The position numbers were made by a program, and so were the translations under genes. From Elusimicrobiota bacterium (GTDB taxonomy: Bacteria > Elusimicrobiota > Elusimicrobia > JACQPE01), in the NCBI GenBank assembly GCA_016180815.1, contig JACPAN010000008.1, forward strand, positions 124,001 through 188,000: DNA of 64,000 nt, read 5' to 3'. Shown piece after piece: positions 41,117-49,345 of the stretch. The notes under the pieces were generated by a model that had not been told where the DNA came from, ran no database searches, and was given only the letters and a program-made list of their open reading frames with translations. The stretch's first letter is position 1; the number at the start of each line of letters is the position of its first letter.

Positions 41117-42500
41117 GGGATTTTATTTTTCCATCAACCTGGAGGGTCTGGATTTTTTTGAGTATTTTGCCGACGTCGCGGCTGGGCCCGATTTTGAGGA
41201 CGCGCATCACATCGTTGCCGTCGACGATTTTAGGGGGCACGACTTTTTTCTTTTCTTCGAAATAGCGCGTCAGCAGGTACCGGACGGTTTGGATCGAAGG
41301 CTCGCGTTTATCCCACCGGCGGTTTTTGGCGATGTAGCTTTGATGGTCCGCCAGCGCGCACAACAGCACGCCCACGCCGTCTTCGCCCAAATCGCGGAAA
41401 AAACGGTAAACGGCCCGGTCCGTGACCGCCGGCTGCTCGGCCAAATTGCCGGGTCTTAAATGAGCATCGATGATTTTTGCGATGTAGGCGATTTCTTCAT
41501 TGGAGAAGCGCAGCCGTTCCCCTATTTTTTTAAACAGCGCCGCGCCCTTTTTATCATGCCCGAAGAAGCGCAGCCGTCCGCTGATTTTTTTGGCCGTATG
41601 CGGTTTGGCGATGTCGTGGACTAAAGCCGCCAGTTTGAGCACGGCGGAGCGTTTGAACCCGCCGGACATGGAGGTATTGACGTAAACTGAAATTTTACGG
41701 CCCAAATTGGGCCAGCGCCGGGGAATTTCTTCGAGGCCCGCTTCAAAGCATCCGACCGCGGCCAGGGCATGGCCCAAGACGCCTCCCTGGCGGTAATATT
41801 GCGGGGCCAGGTTCCTTGCGCGTTCCAGCGCCGGAAAAATTTGCGTGAGCAGCCCGGCTTTGTCCATTTCTTTGAAGGCGCCTGTTGCGCGCTGCGTGGA
41901 GCAAATGGACAACAGTTCGAAGCGGATTCGTTCCGGCGCCGCTTTTCGGATTTTTGCGGCATGCTCGGCGACCCAGCGGAAGGTGCTTTTATCGATGTTA
42001 AAACCGAAGGCGGCTGAAAACCTGAACGTGCGCAAAAGCCTCAGGGGATCATCGGTCAGGTTTTTCTCCCGGCCGGTTTTTAGAACCCGGCGGGTCAAGT
42101 CCTTGAGTCCGCCGGAGGGGTCGATGATGGCCCCGGCCAGCGGCCGGGCCCGGATTTTAGCCACGGGCAAAGCCATGGCGTTGATGGTGAAGTCCCTTGA
42201 TAATAAATCTTCCTCCAAATTCGGCGCCTGGAAATCGGCGAAGTCGAAATAGGCGCGTTGTCCGGGCGAGCCGAGAACCACCCGAAAAATTTTTCGTTGA
42301 TCATCAAGCTCAACGAGGCGTCCTTGGTTTTCCTGGGCGAAGCGATGGGCGATTTGCAGGGCGTTTTTTGGGCTGATCAGATCGAAATCCCTGGTCTCGT
42401 GCTTGAGCAATTCATCGCGAATCGCGCCTCCGACGAGATAAAGCGGCCCCCCTAAGCGCTCCAGGGAGACAAGTTTTTTTAACAGCGCCTCAGGCAGCAC
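41064..42500 (-). CDS. cca: tRNA nucleotidyltransferase/poly(A) polymerase with HD domain
   Basis: 478 residues from GTG 42500. GPLYLVGGAIRDELL and TRDFDLIS carry the GG-x4-RD and DxD motifs of class II nucleotidyltransferases; LLSRDFTINAMAL and GAIIDPSGGLKDL follow. RVLKTGREKNLTDDPLRLLR and the tRNA-binding neck come next, then an HD domain at KLAALVHDIAKPHTAK. It adds or repairs the 3' CCA of tRNAs. A housekeeping gene, lying 24 bases after the acyl-CoA ligase. Confidence 0.92.
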   Translation of the reverse strand: MLPEALLKKLVSLERLGGPLYLVGGAIRDELLKHETRDFDLISPKNALQIAHRFAQENQGRLVELDDQRKIFRVVLGSPGQRAYFDFADFQAPNLEEDLLSRDFTINAMALPVAKIRARPLAGAIIDPSGGLKDLTRRVLKTGREKNLTDDPLRLLRTFRFSAAFGFNIDKSTFRWVAEHAAKIRKAAPERIRFELLSICSTQRATGAFKEMDKAGLLTQIFPALERARNLAPQYYRQGGVLGHALAAVGCFEAGLEEIPRRWPNLGRKISVYVNTSMSGGFKRSAVLKLAALVHDIAKPHTAKKISGRLRFFGHDKKGAALFKKIGERLRFSNEEIAYIAKIIDAHLRPGNLAEQPAVTDRAVYRFFRDLGEDGVGVLLCALADHQSYIAKNRRWDKREPSIQTVRYLLTRYFEEKKKVVPPKIVDGNDVMRVLKIGPSRDVGKILKKIQTLQVDGKIKSREQAVKYLDRLKKKNAA

Positions 42501-42524
42501 CTCGATACTCTATTGCAGCGGAGT

Positions 42525-44096
42525 TTATACTTTGGCCGCCATGCGCCGGGCCTTTAATTTTTCTTGGGCCTCACGGCGCAATTCGCGTTTGAGGATTTTC
42601 TGGAGCGCATTTTTGGGCAGCTCGTCACGGAATTCGATGTCCCTGGGCCTTTTGTACGCCGGCAAAGAAGCCAGGATATCCTGGACTTCCTCCTTTTTCA
42701 CCTCGGTTCCTTTCTTAGGCGTCACATAAGCCTGGATGATTTCATCCCCGTCTTCCTGCGGGACGCCCAAAACAGCGGCTTCCTGGACATTGGGGTGGCG
42801 CATGATCATTTCTTCAATTTGCACGGGGAATACTTTCAGGCCCTTGACGATGATCATGTCTTTCTTTCGATCGCAAATGGTAAGGTAGCCTTCCTCATCG
42901 AAGCGGCCGATGTCGCCCGTTCTAAAGTAACCGTCCGAGGTGAAGCATTCCCTGGTGGCCTCGGGGAGCCTCCAATAACCCTGAAAAACATTGGCGCCTT
43001 TGACGCAGATTTCCCCTTCTCCTCCCTGAGGGAGCTCCGTTGCATTGTCATCGAGGATTTTGACCTTGACGCCCGGGATCACTTTGCCTACGCTGCCCGC
43101 TTTGCGATAGGCCAAGGTGTTGACGGAAACCGCGGGGCTTGTCTCCGTTAAACCGTAGCCTTCGAGGATCGGCACTCCGAATTTTTTTTCAAAGGTTTTC
43201 AAGACTTCCAAGGGCAGCGGCGCGGCGCCGGAAATGGCCCGTTTGACCGTCCTGAAGAACCAGTACCTCAAAACCAATCGTTTAATGCCCTTGGCTTTTG
43301 TGGATAGCGCATGATAAAGAGGCGGCACGGCCGGAAATAGCGTGACCTTCCATTTAGCCATGAGCTTCAACCAGAGATCGGGCGGGGTGATGGATTCGAC
43401 GATCAGGATCAGGCAGGGAGCGGCCATACCCACGAGGACGATCGACGCCCAGGCGAAAATATGGAACATGGGCAAAATGCAAAGAATTCTTTCTTTGCGG
43501 GAAACGAGTCCGAGGTATTGGATGGAAGTCACGGCATTTGAGTAGAGATTATGATGGGAGAGCATGGCTCCCTTGGGTTTGCCCGTGGTTCCCGATGTAT
43601 AAAGGATGGTGACCGTGGTGTTCTCTTCCGCGGCAAATTTCGGGTAGGGCTGGCCGGCGTATTTTGATTTGAGCTCTTCGTAGCGGTATTCGTTTTTGTT
43701 TTTGGGTTCTTCATCCGTCAAGACGAGGAGCCCTGTCCCGGATTGGGCCGCAGCCTGGCGCACTTTGCCCAGGAATTCTTTCTGGCTGATAATGCCTTTT
43801 GAGCCGGAATCCTTAAGGATGTAGGCCAGTTCCTCTTCGTTGACCATGAAGTTGATGTGAACGGCGATGGCCCCGAGCTTAGCCAGAGCGAACCAAGTGA
43901 TGATGAAGGCCGGAGCATTACGGATGCAGATGGCGAAGCGATCCCCTTCTTTGACGCCAAGGCGCGATAAAGCGGCTGCGACGGAGTCGACGTCCGCGTT
44001 TAATTGTTTGAAGGTAATTTTGGAGTCTTTGAAAACATAAGCTACGGTGTTGTGGTTTTCCTTAGCGCGTGTCTCCAGCAGGTCGGTCAGGGTCAC
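42525..44096 (-). CDS. Long-chain fatty acid-CoA ligase (AMP-dependent synthetase)
   Basis: 523 residues from GTG 44096, set by an AGGAGG eight bases upstream; a longer frame to 44282 would run into the dppC gene. LYTSGTTGKPKGAM is the AMP-binding motif, with YGLTETSPAVS, GYFRTGDIGRFDEEGYL and DRKKDMIIVKGLKVFP, and the C-terminal catalytic lysine region PKNALQKILKREL. It activates fatty acids to acyl-CoA. It sits 11 bases behind the DppC permease, probably co-transcribed, though a functional link to peptide transport is not obvious. Confidence 0.92.
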   Translation of the reverse strand: MTLTDLLETRAKENHNTVAYVFKDSKITFKQLNADVDSVAAALSRLGVKEGDRFAICIRNAPAFIITWFALAKLGAIAVHINFMVNEEELAYILKDSGSKGIISQKEFLGKVRQAAAQSGTGLLVLTDEEPKNKNEYRYEELKSKYAGQPYPKFAAEENTTVTILYTSGTTGKPKGAMLSHHNLYSNAVTSIQYLGLVSRKERILCILPMFHIFAWASIVLVGMAAPCLILIVESITPPDLWLKLMAKWKVTLFPAVPPLYHALSTKAKGIKRLVLRYWFFRTVKRAISGAAPLPLEVLKTFEKKFGVPILEGYGLTETSPAVSVNTLAYRKAGSVGKVIPGVKVKILDDNATELPQGGEGEICVKGANVFQGYWRLPEATRECFTSDGYFRTGDIGRFDEEGYLTICDRKKDMIIVKGLKVFPVQIEEMIMRHPNVQEAAVLGVPQEDGDEIIQAYVTPKKGTEVKKEEVQDILASLPAYKRPRDIEFRDELPKNALQKILKRELRREAQEKLKARRMAAKV

Positions 44097-44107
44097 AGGG
44101 TCCTCCT

Positions 44108-44974
44108 CTACTCTTTCATTCTTGGGTCCAGAATGTCTCGGAACGCATCGCCAAGCAAGTTCCATCCTAGCACAAAGAGGAAAATGGCGAGCGCCGGGAA
44201 GAAAAACGTGTACCAATAAGCGAAAGCATTGCCGGGCGTGCCGATAATCCAGTTTCTCGAAAGGCTGATCAATTGCCCCCAATCGGCATAACCCACCGGC
44301 GCGCCTAAGCCCACGAAGCTGAAGGCCGCGGCCGTAATCACCACTTGGCCCATGTACATGGAGCCGACGATGACCAAGGGATAAATCGCATTGGGCAGGA
44401 TATGCTTGGCCAGGATTCTTGTGGTGCCGGCGCCGAGCGCCCGGGCCGCTTCAACATAGTTTTGTTGTTTGACGGTTAAAATCTCCCCTCGCAACAGACG
44501 GGCGTACGAAGGCCAGGAAACGGCAGCCAGGGCGGTCATGACTTTGTCCAAACCCGGTTCTAAGACCGCCACAATGACCACGGCCAAAACGAAGCTAGGG
44601 AACGCCAAGATAATATCCACAAAGCGCATGATAATTTCATCAATCCAGCCGCCGTAATAACCGGCAATGCTGCCGACCAAAACGCCGATGAACATGGAAA
44701 TGCCCACGATGGTGAGCCCGACTTTAAAGGCCGTGCGCGTTCCCCATACGATGCCGTAGTAAAGGTCATAAGATTCCTGGCTGGTGCCGAAGGGAAATCC
44801 CCGGCGCGGGGGTTGAGGGTCGATGGCGAATGATTCCTGAGGAATCAGATAGGGGTCGCGGGCATTGGCCTGGGGTTTGGCTAACACCGGGGCTAAAAGA
44901 GCCACGAACGCAAAAAAAGCGATTAATCCCAGTCCGACCAGAGACAGGGGATTGGTTTTAAGCCGCCGCCACAT
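44108..44974 (-). CDS. dppC: Dipeptide/oligopeptide ABC transporter permease, DppC-type
   Basis: 288 residues, six predicted transmembrane segments. The N-terminal LKTNPLSLVGLGLIAFFAF is typical for DppC/OppC, and the EAA loop reads YVEAARALGAGTTRILAKHILPN. It forms the membrane channel with the DppB-like protein 12 bases upstream. The ATPases and binding proteins that should serve it are about 7-17 kb away in the window. Confidence 0.92.
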   Translation of the reverse strand: MWRRLKTNPLSLVGLGLIAFFAFVALLAPVLAKPQANARDPYLIPQESFAIDPQPPRRGFPFGTSQESYDLYYGIVWGTRTAFKVGLTIVGISMFIGVLVGSIAGYYGGWIDEIIMRFVDIILAFPSFVLAVVIVAVLEPGLDKVMTALAAVSWPSYARLLRGEILTVKQQNYVEAARALGAGTTRILAKHILPNAIYPLVIVGSMYMGQVVITAAAFSFVGLGAPVGYADWGQLISLSRNWIIGTPGNAFAYWYTFFFPALAIFLFVLGWNLLGDAFRDILDPRMKE

Positions 44975-44986
44975 GAGAAAAGCCGG

Positions 44987-46012
44987 TCATTGAAGCCTAA
45001 TCCTCGGATCCACAATAGCGTAGAGAACGTCGGCCAAGGTGTTTCCGATGACGAAAAGAACCGCGGATAGGCTCGCAAAACCCAGAACTCCGGGGATATC
45101 CAATTGCTGCGCCGCGTTTAAACCCCATCGCCCGATGCCGGGAAAGTCGAATACGGTTTCCGTGATCGCCACCCCGCCCAACAGCGCCACGAAGAGAATG
45201 GATGAGAGCGTGATCACCGGGATCATGGCGTTTTTCCTGGCGTGTTTGGTGATCACGGTTCTTTCATCGAGGCCCTTGGCCCGCGCCGTGCGCACGTAAT
45301 CTTTGCCCAGCTCCTCCAGCATCGAAGAGCGTGTGACGCGCATCAACAGCGCGATCTCCACATAGGTCAGGGTCAAGGCCGGCAGGATAATATGTTTGAG
45401 CCCGTCCCAAGCGACGGCTAATTTGCCGTTTAAAATTCCATCGATGATCATGCTGCCTGTATACAATTTGTATTCCCCGAAGCCCATCAAGAGCTGGATT
45501 TCCGGGCAGGATCGTCCGGGAGGCAGCCAGCCGAATTTGCCGTAAAAAATCATGAGCAAGACAAGGCCGATGACGAAGGTCGGGAACGAGGTGCCTGTGA
45601 TCGAAATAAAGCGGCTGACATGATCGATCATTTTGTCTTTGTGCACCGCTGAAATCGTGCCCAGCCAAAGCCCGATGACTAGAGTCATGGCAAAGGAAAT
45701 AACGGTCAGCTCGAGCGTGGCCGGAAAATAAACCTTGATGGCTTCCCAAACCGTCATTTTGGCGGTCTCCGACCAGCCTAAATTGCCTTTGAGAACTTCT
45801 TTCAACCAGCCTGCGTATTGAACGTAAATGGGGTCCCTTAAATGATAGGTCTGAATCACTTCTTCAATCGCGGAAAGCTGCCGAGGGTCTTTGATATAGA
45901 GGGCGGCCCGCATCTCAGGCGAAAGCTGCTGGAGCAGGGCGAAAATAAGAATAGATAGGCCCGCCAGGACCAAAGGTATGAAAGCGAGGCGCCTTAAAAG
46001 AAATCCGCCCAT
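44987..46012 (-). CDS. dppB: Dipeptide/oligopeptide ABC transporter permease, DppB-type
   Basis: 341 residues, six transmembrane segments. LLRRLAFIPLVLAGLSILIF is the DppB/OppB N-terminus, GTISAVHKDKMIDHVSRF an inner loop, and YVRTARAKGLDERTVITKHA the EAA loop contacting the ATPase. VITETVFDFPGIGRWG-type sequence (here ITETVFDFPGIGRW) is a family hallmark. First gene of the dppB-dppC-acyl-CoA ligase-cca run; divergent from the OPT transporter. Confidence 0.93.
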   Translation of the reverse strand: MGGFLLRRLAFIPLVLAGLSILIFALLQQLSPEMRAALYIKDPRQLSAIEEVIQTYHLRDPIYVQYAGWLKEVLKGNLGWSETAKMTVWEAIKVYFPATLELTVISFAMTLVIGLWLGTISAVHKDKMIDHVSRFISITGTSFPTFVIGLVLLMIFYGKFGWLPPGRSCPEIQLLMGFGEYKLYTGSMIIDGILNGKLAVAWDGLKHIILPALTLTYVEIALLMRVTRSSMLEELGKDYVRTARAKGLDERTVITKHARKNAMIPVITLSSILFVALLGGVAITETVFDFPGIGRWGLNAAQQLDIPGVLGFASLSAVLFVIGNTLADVLYAIVDPRIRLQ

Positions 46013-46040
46013 AGAACTGTGATGATTTTAGAATTTCTCG

Positions 46041-46070
46041 ATGCCAACGCGCAGTATTTGATCGTATAAT
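46041..46070 (+). promoter_or_regulatory. Promoter of the OPT transporter
   Basis: A perfect TATAAT lies at 46065-46070 and ATGCCA (4 of 6 to TTGACA) at 46041-46046, with an 18-base spacer. It is followed by AGGAGG at 46103-46108, five bases before GTG 46114. On the other strand TAAAAT (46030-46025) may serve dppB, 12 bases from its ATG. Confidence 0.5.
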
Positions 46071-46113
46071 CCAGGGAATCAATCGAAAGAATTTAAGTCA
46101 TTAGGAGGGTTTC

Positions 46114-48786
46114 GTGTTCAAAGATAAGCATTCATCGTCCGGCGACTCGCCGAAAGAATTTCAACCTTATATTCCCGCCGATAAAATTGTTCCCGAGATG
46201 ACGGTTCGCGCCGTTGTTTTGGGTTCCCTGTTGGGCATTGTTTTCGGCGCGGCTAACGCTTATCTGGGCATGAAAATCGGCATGACGATTTCAGCATCCA
46301 TCCCGGCCGCGGTGATGTCCATGGCCATTCTGCGCGGGGTCATGCGCCGGGGCACCATCCTTGAAAACAACATGGTTCAGACCATCGCATCATCGGGCGA
46401 GTCTTTGGCCGCGGGCGTTATTTTCACCATTCCCGGTTTTTTGGTGCTGCGGTATTTGTTGCGTTGGGACGGGGTGCCTGAGGCGAGTTTGCCTCATTTG
46501 CCGTCCATGACGCTCACGTTTTTAATGACCTTGATCGGCGGTTTTATCGGCGCGTTGATGATGATTCCTTTGCGGCGTTATTTGATCGTCAAAGAGCATG
46601 GGGTGCTGCCCTTCCCCGAAGGAACGGCTTGCGCCCAGGTTCTTGAAGCGGGCGAAGAAGGCGGTGTTCGCGCCAAACATGTGTTCACCGGAATCGGAAT
46701 AGGCGGCGTCTATATGCTGTTGATGAAAGGTTTGAAGCTCTGGAAAGACGAAGCCATGTGGATTATCCCCAGATTCAATAAAGGCGGGATCGGGGTCGAA
46801 CCATCGGCCGCTTTACTGGGCGTGGGTTTTATTATTGGGCCGAAAATCGCGGCTTATATGTTCGCCGGCGGCGTGTTGGGATGGCTGGTTTTGATTCCTC
46901 TCCTGGGCATGGTGGGCAGTTATGATCCTTCGTTGATCATTCCCCCCGCCACCAAGCCGTTGGCGGAGCTTAATTCCTGGCAAATCGCCTCCAGCTATGT
47001 GCGCTACATGGGCGCGGGCGCCGTGGCTTTGGGCGGCATCGTGAGCTTGATCAAGGCTATGCCCGTTATTATTTCTTCATTCGGGCACAGCTTGCGCGGC
47101 CTGCGTTCCCGCATGAAAGAAGGCGGCAAAGGCGGCGAGCCGCGTACGGATCAGGATTTGCCCATGACCGTTGTTTTCGGCGGCTCATTCCTTTTGGCTA
47201 TTTCCATCGGTTTCATCCTTTATGTGATCGGCAAGGGCGTGGGGTTGCCGAATGTGGGCACCATGTCCGCGGCCGGCGGTTTCGTTGCCATTCTCTTTTC
47301 GTTCTTCTTCATCACGGTGGCCGCGCGCATCGTGGGCATCGTGGGTTCCTCATCATCGCCGGTGTCCGGCATGACCATCACCAGTCTTTTGGCGGTATGT
47401 CTGACCTTGGTCGGATCGGGTTTGGTGACCAAAGAAACCAGCGTGGGGGCCATGGTGATTGCCTTGGCTGCCGGCGCCATTATCTGCATCTCGGTTTGTT
47501 CTTCCGGGGATATTTCCCAGGATTTGAAAACCGGTTATTTGGTCGGCTCCACGCCCTGGCGCCAGCAGATCGCTGAATTGATCGCGGTGATCGTTCCTTC
47601 GATTTCAATCGTGGGCACTATTTATCTGCTGTTGCTTCGCGGCGGAGGCCTCAATACATTGCCTGTCTACGAAGGGCGGCTGAACTTTGAGAACGATCCG
47701 ATCGTGGAGGAAGTTTATCAAGGCAAGCTCGGCTCCGATGCTCAGAATTTGGAAAAAGTGATGGTCAAGGTCAGGGCCGGAGGCGAAAATAAGCCTGTGG
47801 AAGCATTGGCTTTTGATAAGGATGGCCAGCGCTATTTGACCGCCTTGGATGCCGTGACGTTAGGAGGTTCCGGGTCGGCAGCACGCCCGCGCCGCCGCAG
47901 GGGGCGCCGGGTCCCTTCTGCTCAAGGCCGGGTCGTGGAAGGCAAGCTATTGTCCAAGGGACCGGAGGGTTTGAAGTTTTTGGCTTTGGATGGGCGCTTG
48001 GTGGCGGCCAGGCCGAATGAAGTGACGGGCTTAAGCCGCGGCGTCCGCATCACGGCTTTGGCTGATGGAGACAAGACAGCTTTGGATAACGACGGGCATG
48101 TCCTGATTTTTGAGTCTGCCTCCTATGGGCGGATTCCCGTCGGCTTAAGCCTGGTGATTCTGCCTGATCAGACGGCTTTGGAAGGCAAAGTTTTCGGCAG
48201 GGGCAAGACTGAAAAAGGCGAATGGATACTCTTTCGCAGCGTCGAAGGCGAAGTGCGCCGCCTGGAGCCCGGTCAATATGAGCGCGTGATCTCCTATGAC
48301 GACAAAATGGGCGAATTGCGCGCGCCTCAGGCCAATATCATGGCGATTCTGATCAAAGGCATTATTGACGGCAAATTGCCTTGGGCCCTTGTCTTTATCG
48401 GCGCGTTGATTGCCGGGGTCATCGAACTGTTGGGCATTTCTTCATTGCCCTTTGCCATCGGGCTTTACTTGGGCATCGCAACCAATGCGGCTATTATGGT
48501 CGGCGGGGTTCTTTTTTGGATTTGTAAAAAGATTCTATCCGCGGCCCGTTGGGAAGAGGCGGAGCAAAAGGGAACGCTGCTGGCTTCCGGTATTATTGCC
48601 GGCGATGCGCTGATGGGCATTTTGCTGGCCTTTCTCTCCATGTCCGCTTGGACCGGTCATATGGCTTTGCGCGAACCGGCCGAGCATCTTTGGGAAGACG
48701 GTTTGACCTTGGCCGTATTTATGGGTTTGACGTTGCTCCTGGGCAAATTGATCCTAAAAAAAGATAAAGGCCGGGCCGCTCTTTGA
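46114..48786 (+). CDS. OPT-family oligopeptide transporter with large soluble insertion
   Basis: 890 residues, well above the ~600-680 usual for bacterial OPT proteins. TVRAVVLGSLLGIVFGAANA, LGMKIGMTISASIPAAVMSM and LPFPEGTACAQVLEAGE are family signatures, as are SSPVSGMTI and the CSSGDISQDLKTGYLVGSTP stretch. Between about residues 515 and 735 the membrane core is interrupted by a soluble region with an Arg-rich stretch (ARPRRRRGRR) and three related beta-type units (VYEGRLN, VVEGKLLSKGPEGLKFLALD, ALEGKVFGRGKTEKGEW). The core resumes at APQANIMAILIKGIIDGKLP. It is probably a peptide or metal-chelate importer. GTG start with strong ribosome-binding site. Confidence 0.92.
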   Translation: MFKDKHSSSGDSPKEFQPYIPADKIVPEMTVRAVVLGSLLGIVFGAANAYLGMKIGMTISASIPAAVMSMAILRGVMRRGTILENNMVQTIASSGESLAAGVIFTIPGFLVLRYLLRWDGVPEASLPHLPSMTLTFLMTLIGGFIGALMMIPLRRYLIVKEHGVLPFPEGTACAQVLEAGEEGGVRAKHVFTGIGIGGVYMLLMKGLKLWKDEAMWIIPRFNKGGIGVEPSAALLGVGFIIGPKIAAYMFAGGVLGWLVLIPLLGMVGSYDPSLIIPPATKPLAELNSWQIASSYVRYMGAGAVALGGIVSLIKAMPVIISSFGHSLRGLRSRMKEGGKGGEPRTDQDLPMTVVFGGSFLLAISIGFILYVIGKGVGLPNVGTMSAAGGFVAILFSFFFITVAARIVGIVGSSSSPVSGMTITSLLAVCLTLVGSGLVTKETSVGAMVIALAAGAIICISVCSSGDISQDLKTGYLVGSTPWRQQIAELIAVIVPSISIVGTIYLLLLRGGGLNTLPVYEGRLNFENDPIVEEVYQGKLGSDAQNLEKVMVKVRAGGENKPVEALAFDKDGQRYLTALDAVTLGGSGSAARPRRRRGRRVPSAQGRVVEGKLLSKGPEGLKFLALDGRLVAARPNEVTGLSRGVRITALADGDKTALDNDGHVLIFESASYGRIPVGLSLVILPDQTALEGKVFGRGKTEKGEWILFRSVEGEVRRLEPGQYERVISYDDKMGELRAPQANIMAILIKGIIDGKLPWALVFIGALIAGVIELLGISSLPFAIGLYLGIATNAAIMVGGVLFWICKKILSAARWEEAEQKGTLLASGIIAGDALMGILLAFLSMSAWTGHMALREPAEHLWEDGLTLAVFMGLTLLLGKLILKKDKGRAAL

Positions 48787-48789
48787 AAT

Positions 48790-48858
48790 TTACCGGTCCA
48801 AGCACGCTTTGCGCCTGGTGACCGAGCGGCGGAAGTCGCGGCGGGGATCGCCATCGTC
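48790..48858 (-). pseudogene. C-terminal remnant of a paralogue of the HExxH protein gene
   Basis: Read leftward, this stretch encodes DPRRDFRRSVTRRKACLDR and a TAA, almost the same as the end of 49346-50362 (DPRSAFRRSVARRKACLDR). Similarity continues past the stop into a shared GGGCCGCTCTTT, which on the left is the end of the OPT gene. The rest of this copy is missing and replaced by a REP-like palindrome. It looks like the tail of a once tandem paralogue or of a duplicated junction. Confidence 0.65.
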
Positions 48859-48868
48859 TGTTTTTCCC

Positions 48869-48902
48869 CGTCATTCCCGCGAAGGCGGAAATCCAGGCCC
48901 TT
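48869..48902 (+). repeat. REP-like palindrome, left copy beside the GIY-YIG gene
   Basis: It contains TCATTCCCGCGAAGGCGG and runs to CAGGCCCTT. In inverse orientation it matches 49260-49292 with two differences over ~33 bases; a related copy is in 50397-50518. Such GGGAATGAC/ATTCCCGC palindromes are dispersed in many bacterial genomes. Confidence 0.75.
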
Positions 48903-48957
48903 TTTTAATTCGGATCCGTAGACCAATTTTTAAGAATACGGGAATTTTTAACAGCGC

Positions 48958-49290
48958 GTGAAGCAACCCTGCGTCTATATTTTGGCCAGCGACCGCAATG
49001 GCACGCTTTATATTGGCGTTACATCCGATTTGATCAAACGCGTCTGGGAACATAGAAATAACGTGGTCAAAGGCTTCACTCAGAGCTATGAAGTCCATGC
49101 GCTTGTTTGGTTTGAACCTCATGCTTCGATGGAATCCGCTATCGAGCGAGAGAAAGCTCTCAAGAAGTGGAATAGAGCGTGGAAATTGAGATTGATTGAA
49201 GAAAGCAATCCAACATGGAAGGATTTATATGGGACTTTGGAAGAGGGCTTAGAAAAAGAAGGGTCTGGATTCCCGCCTTCGCGGGAATGA
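48958..49290 (+). CDS. GIY-YIG domain endonuclease (COG2827/YhbQ-like)
   Basis: 110 residues from a GTG. The fold's signature is CVYILASDRNGTLYIGVTSD (VYI and YIG strands), followed by KRVWEHRNNV with the catalytic Arg, HALVWFE, and IEREKALKKWNRAWKLRLI with the Glu-bearing helix. The last ten codons (EGSGFPPSRE and the TGA) are supplied by the right REP-like palindrome, so the gene and repeat are physically fused. An inverted copy of the palindrome lies 56 bases before the start. The protein may act on such palindromes; this is speculation. Confidence 0.85.
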   Translation: MKQPCVYILASDRNGTLYIGVTSDLIKRVWEHRNNVVKGFTQSYEVHALVWFEPHASMESAIEREKALKKWNRAWKLRLIEESNPTWKDLYGTLEEGLEKEGSGFPPSRE

Positions 49291-49292
49291 CG
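49260..49292 (-). repeat. REP-like palindrome, right copy fused to the GIY-YIG 3' end
   Basis: It contains GGATTCCCGCCTTCGCGGGA and is the inverse of 48869-48902. The GIY-YIG stop codon lies within the GGGAATGAC part. Confidence 0.75.
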
Positions 49293-49345
49293 GAATTATT
49301 GAACTTATTAATGATTTGAACGCTGACGGGGCCGCTCTTTAAAAC

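Noticed and set aside
44096-44282. Longer N-terminus of the acyl-CoA ligase
   Set aside because: It would overlap the dppC gene by ~175 bases; AGGAGG just before GTG 44096 marks the real start.
48871-49122. Leftward reading frame opposite the GIY-YIG gene
   Set aside because: It is the mirror of the inverted REP palindromes plus antisense of a well-supported domain.
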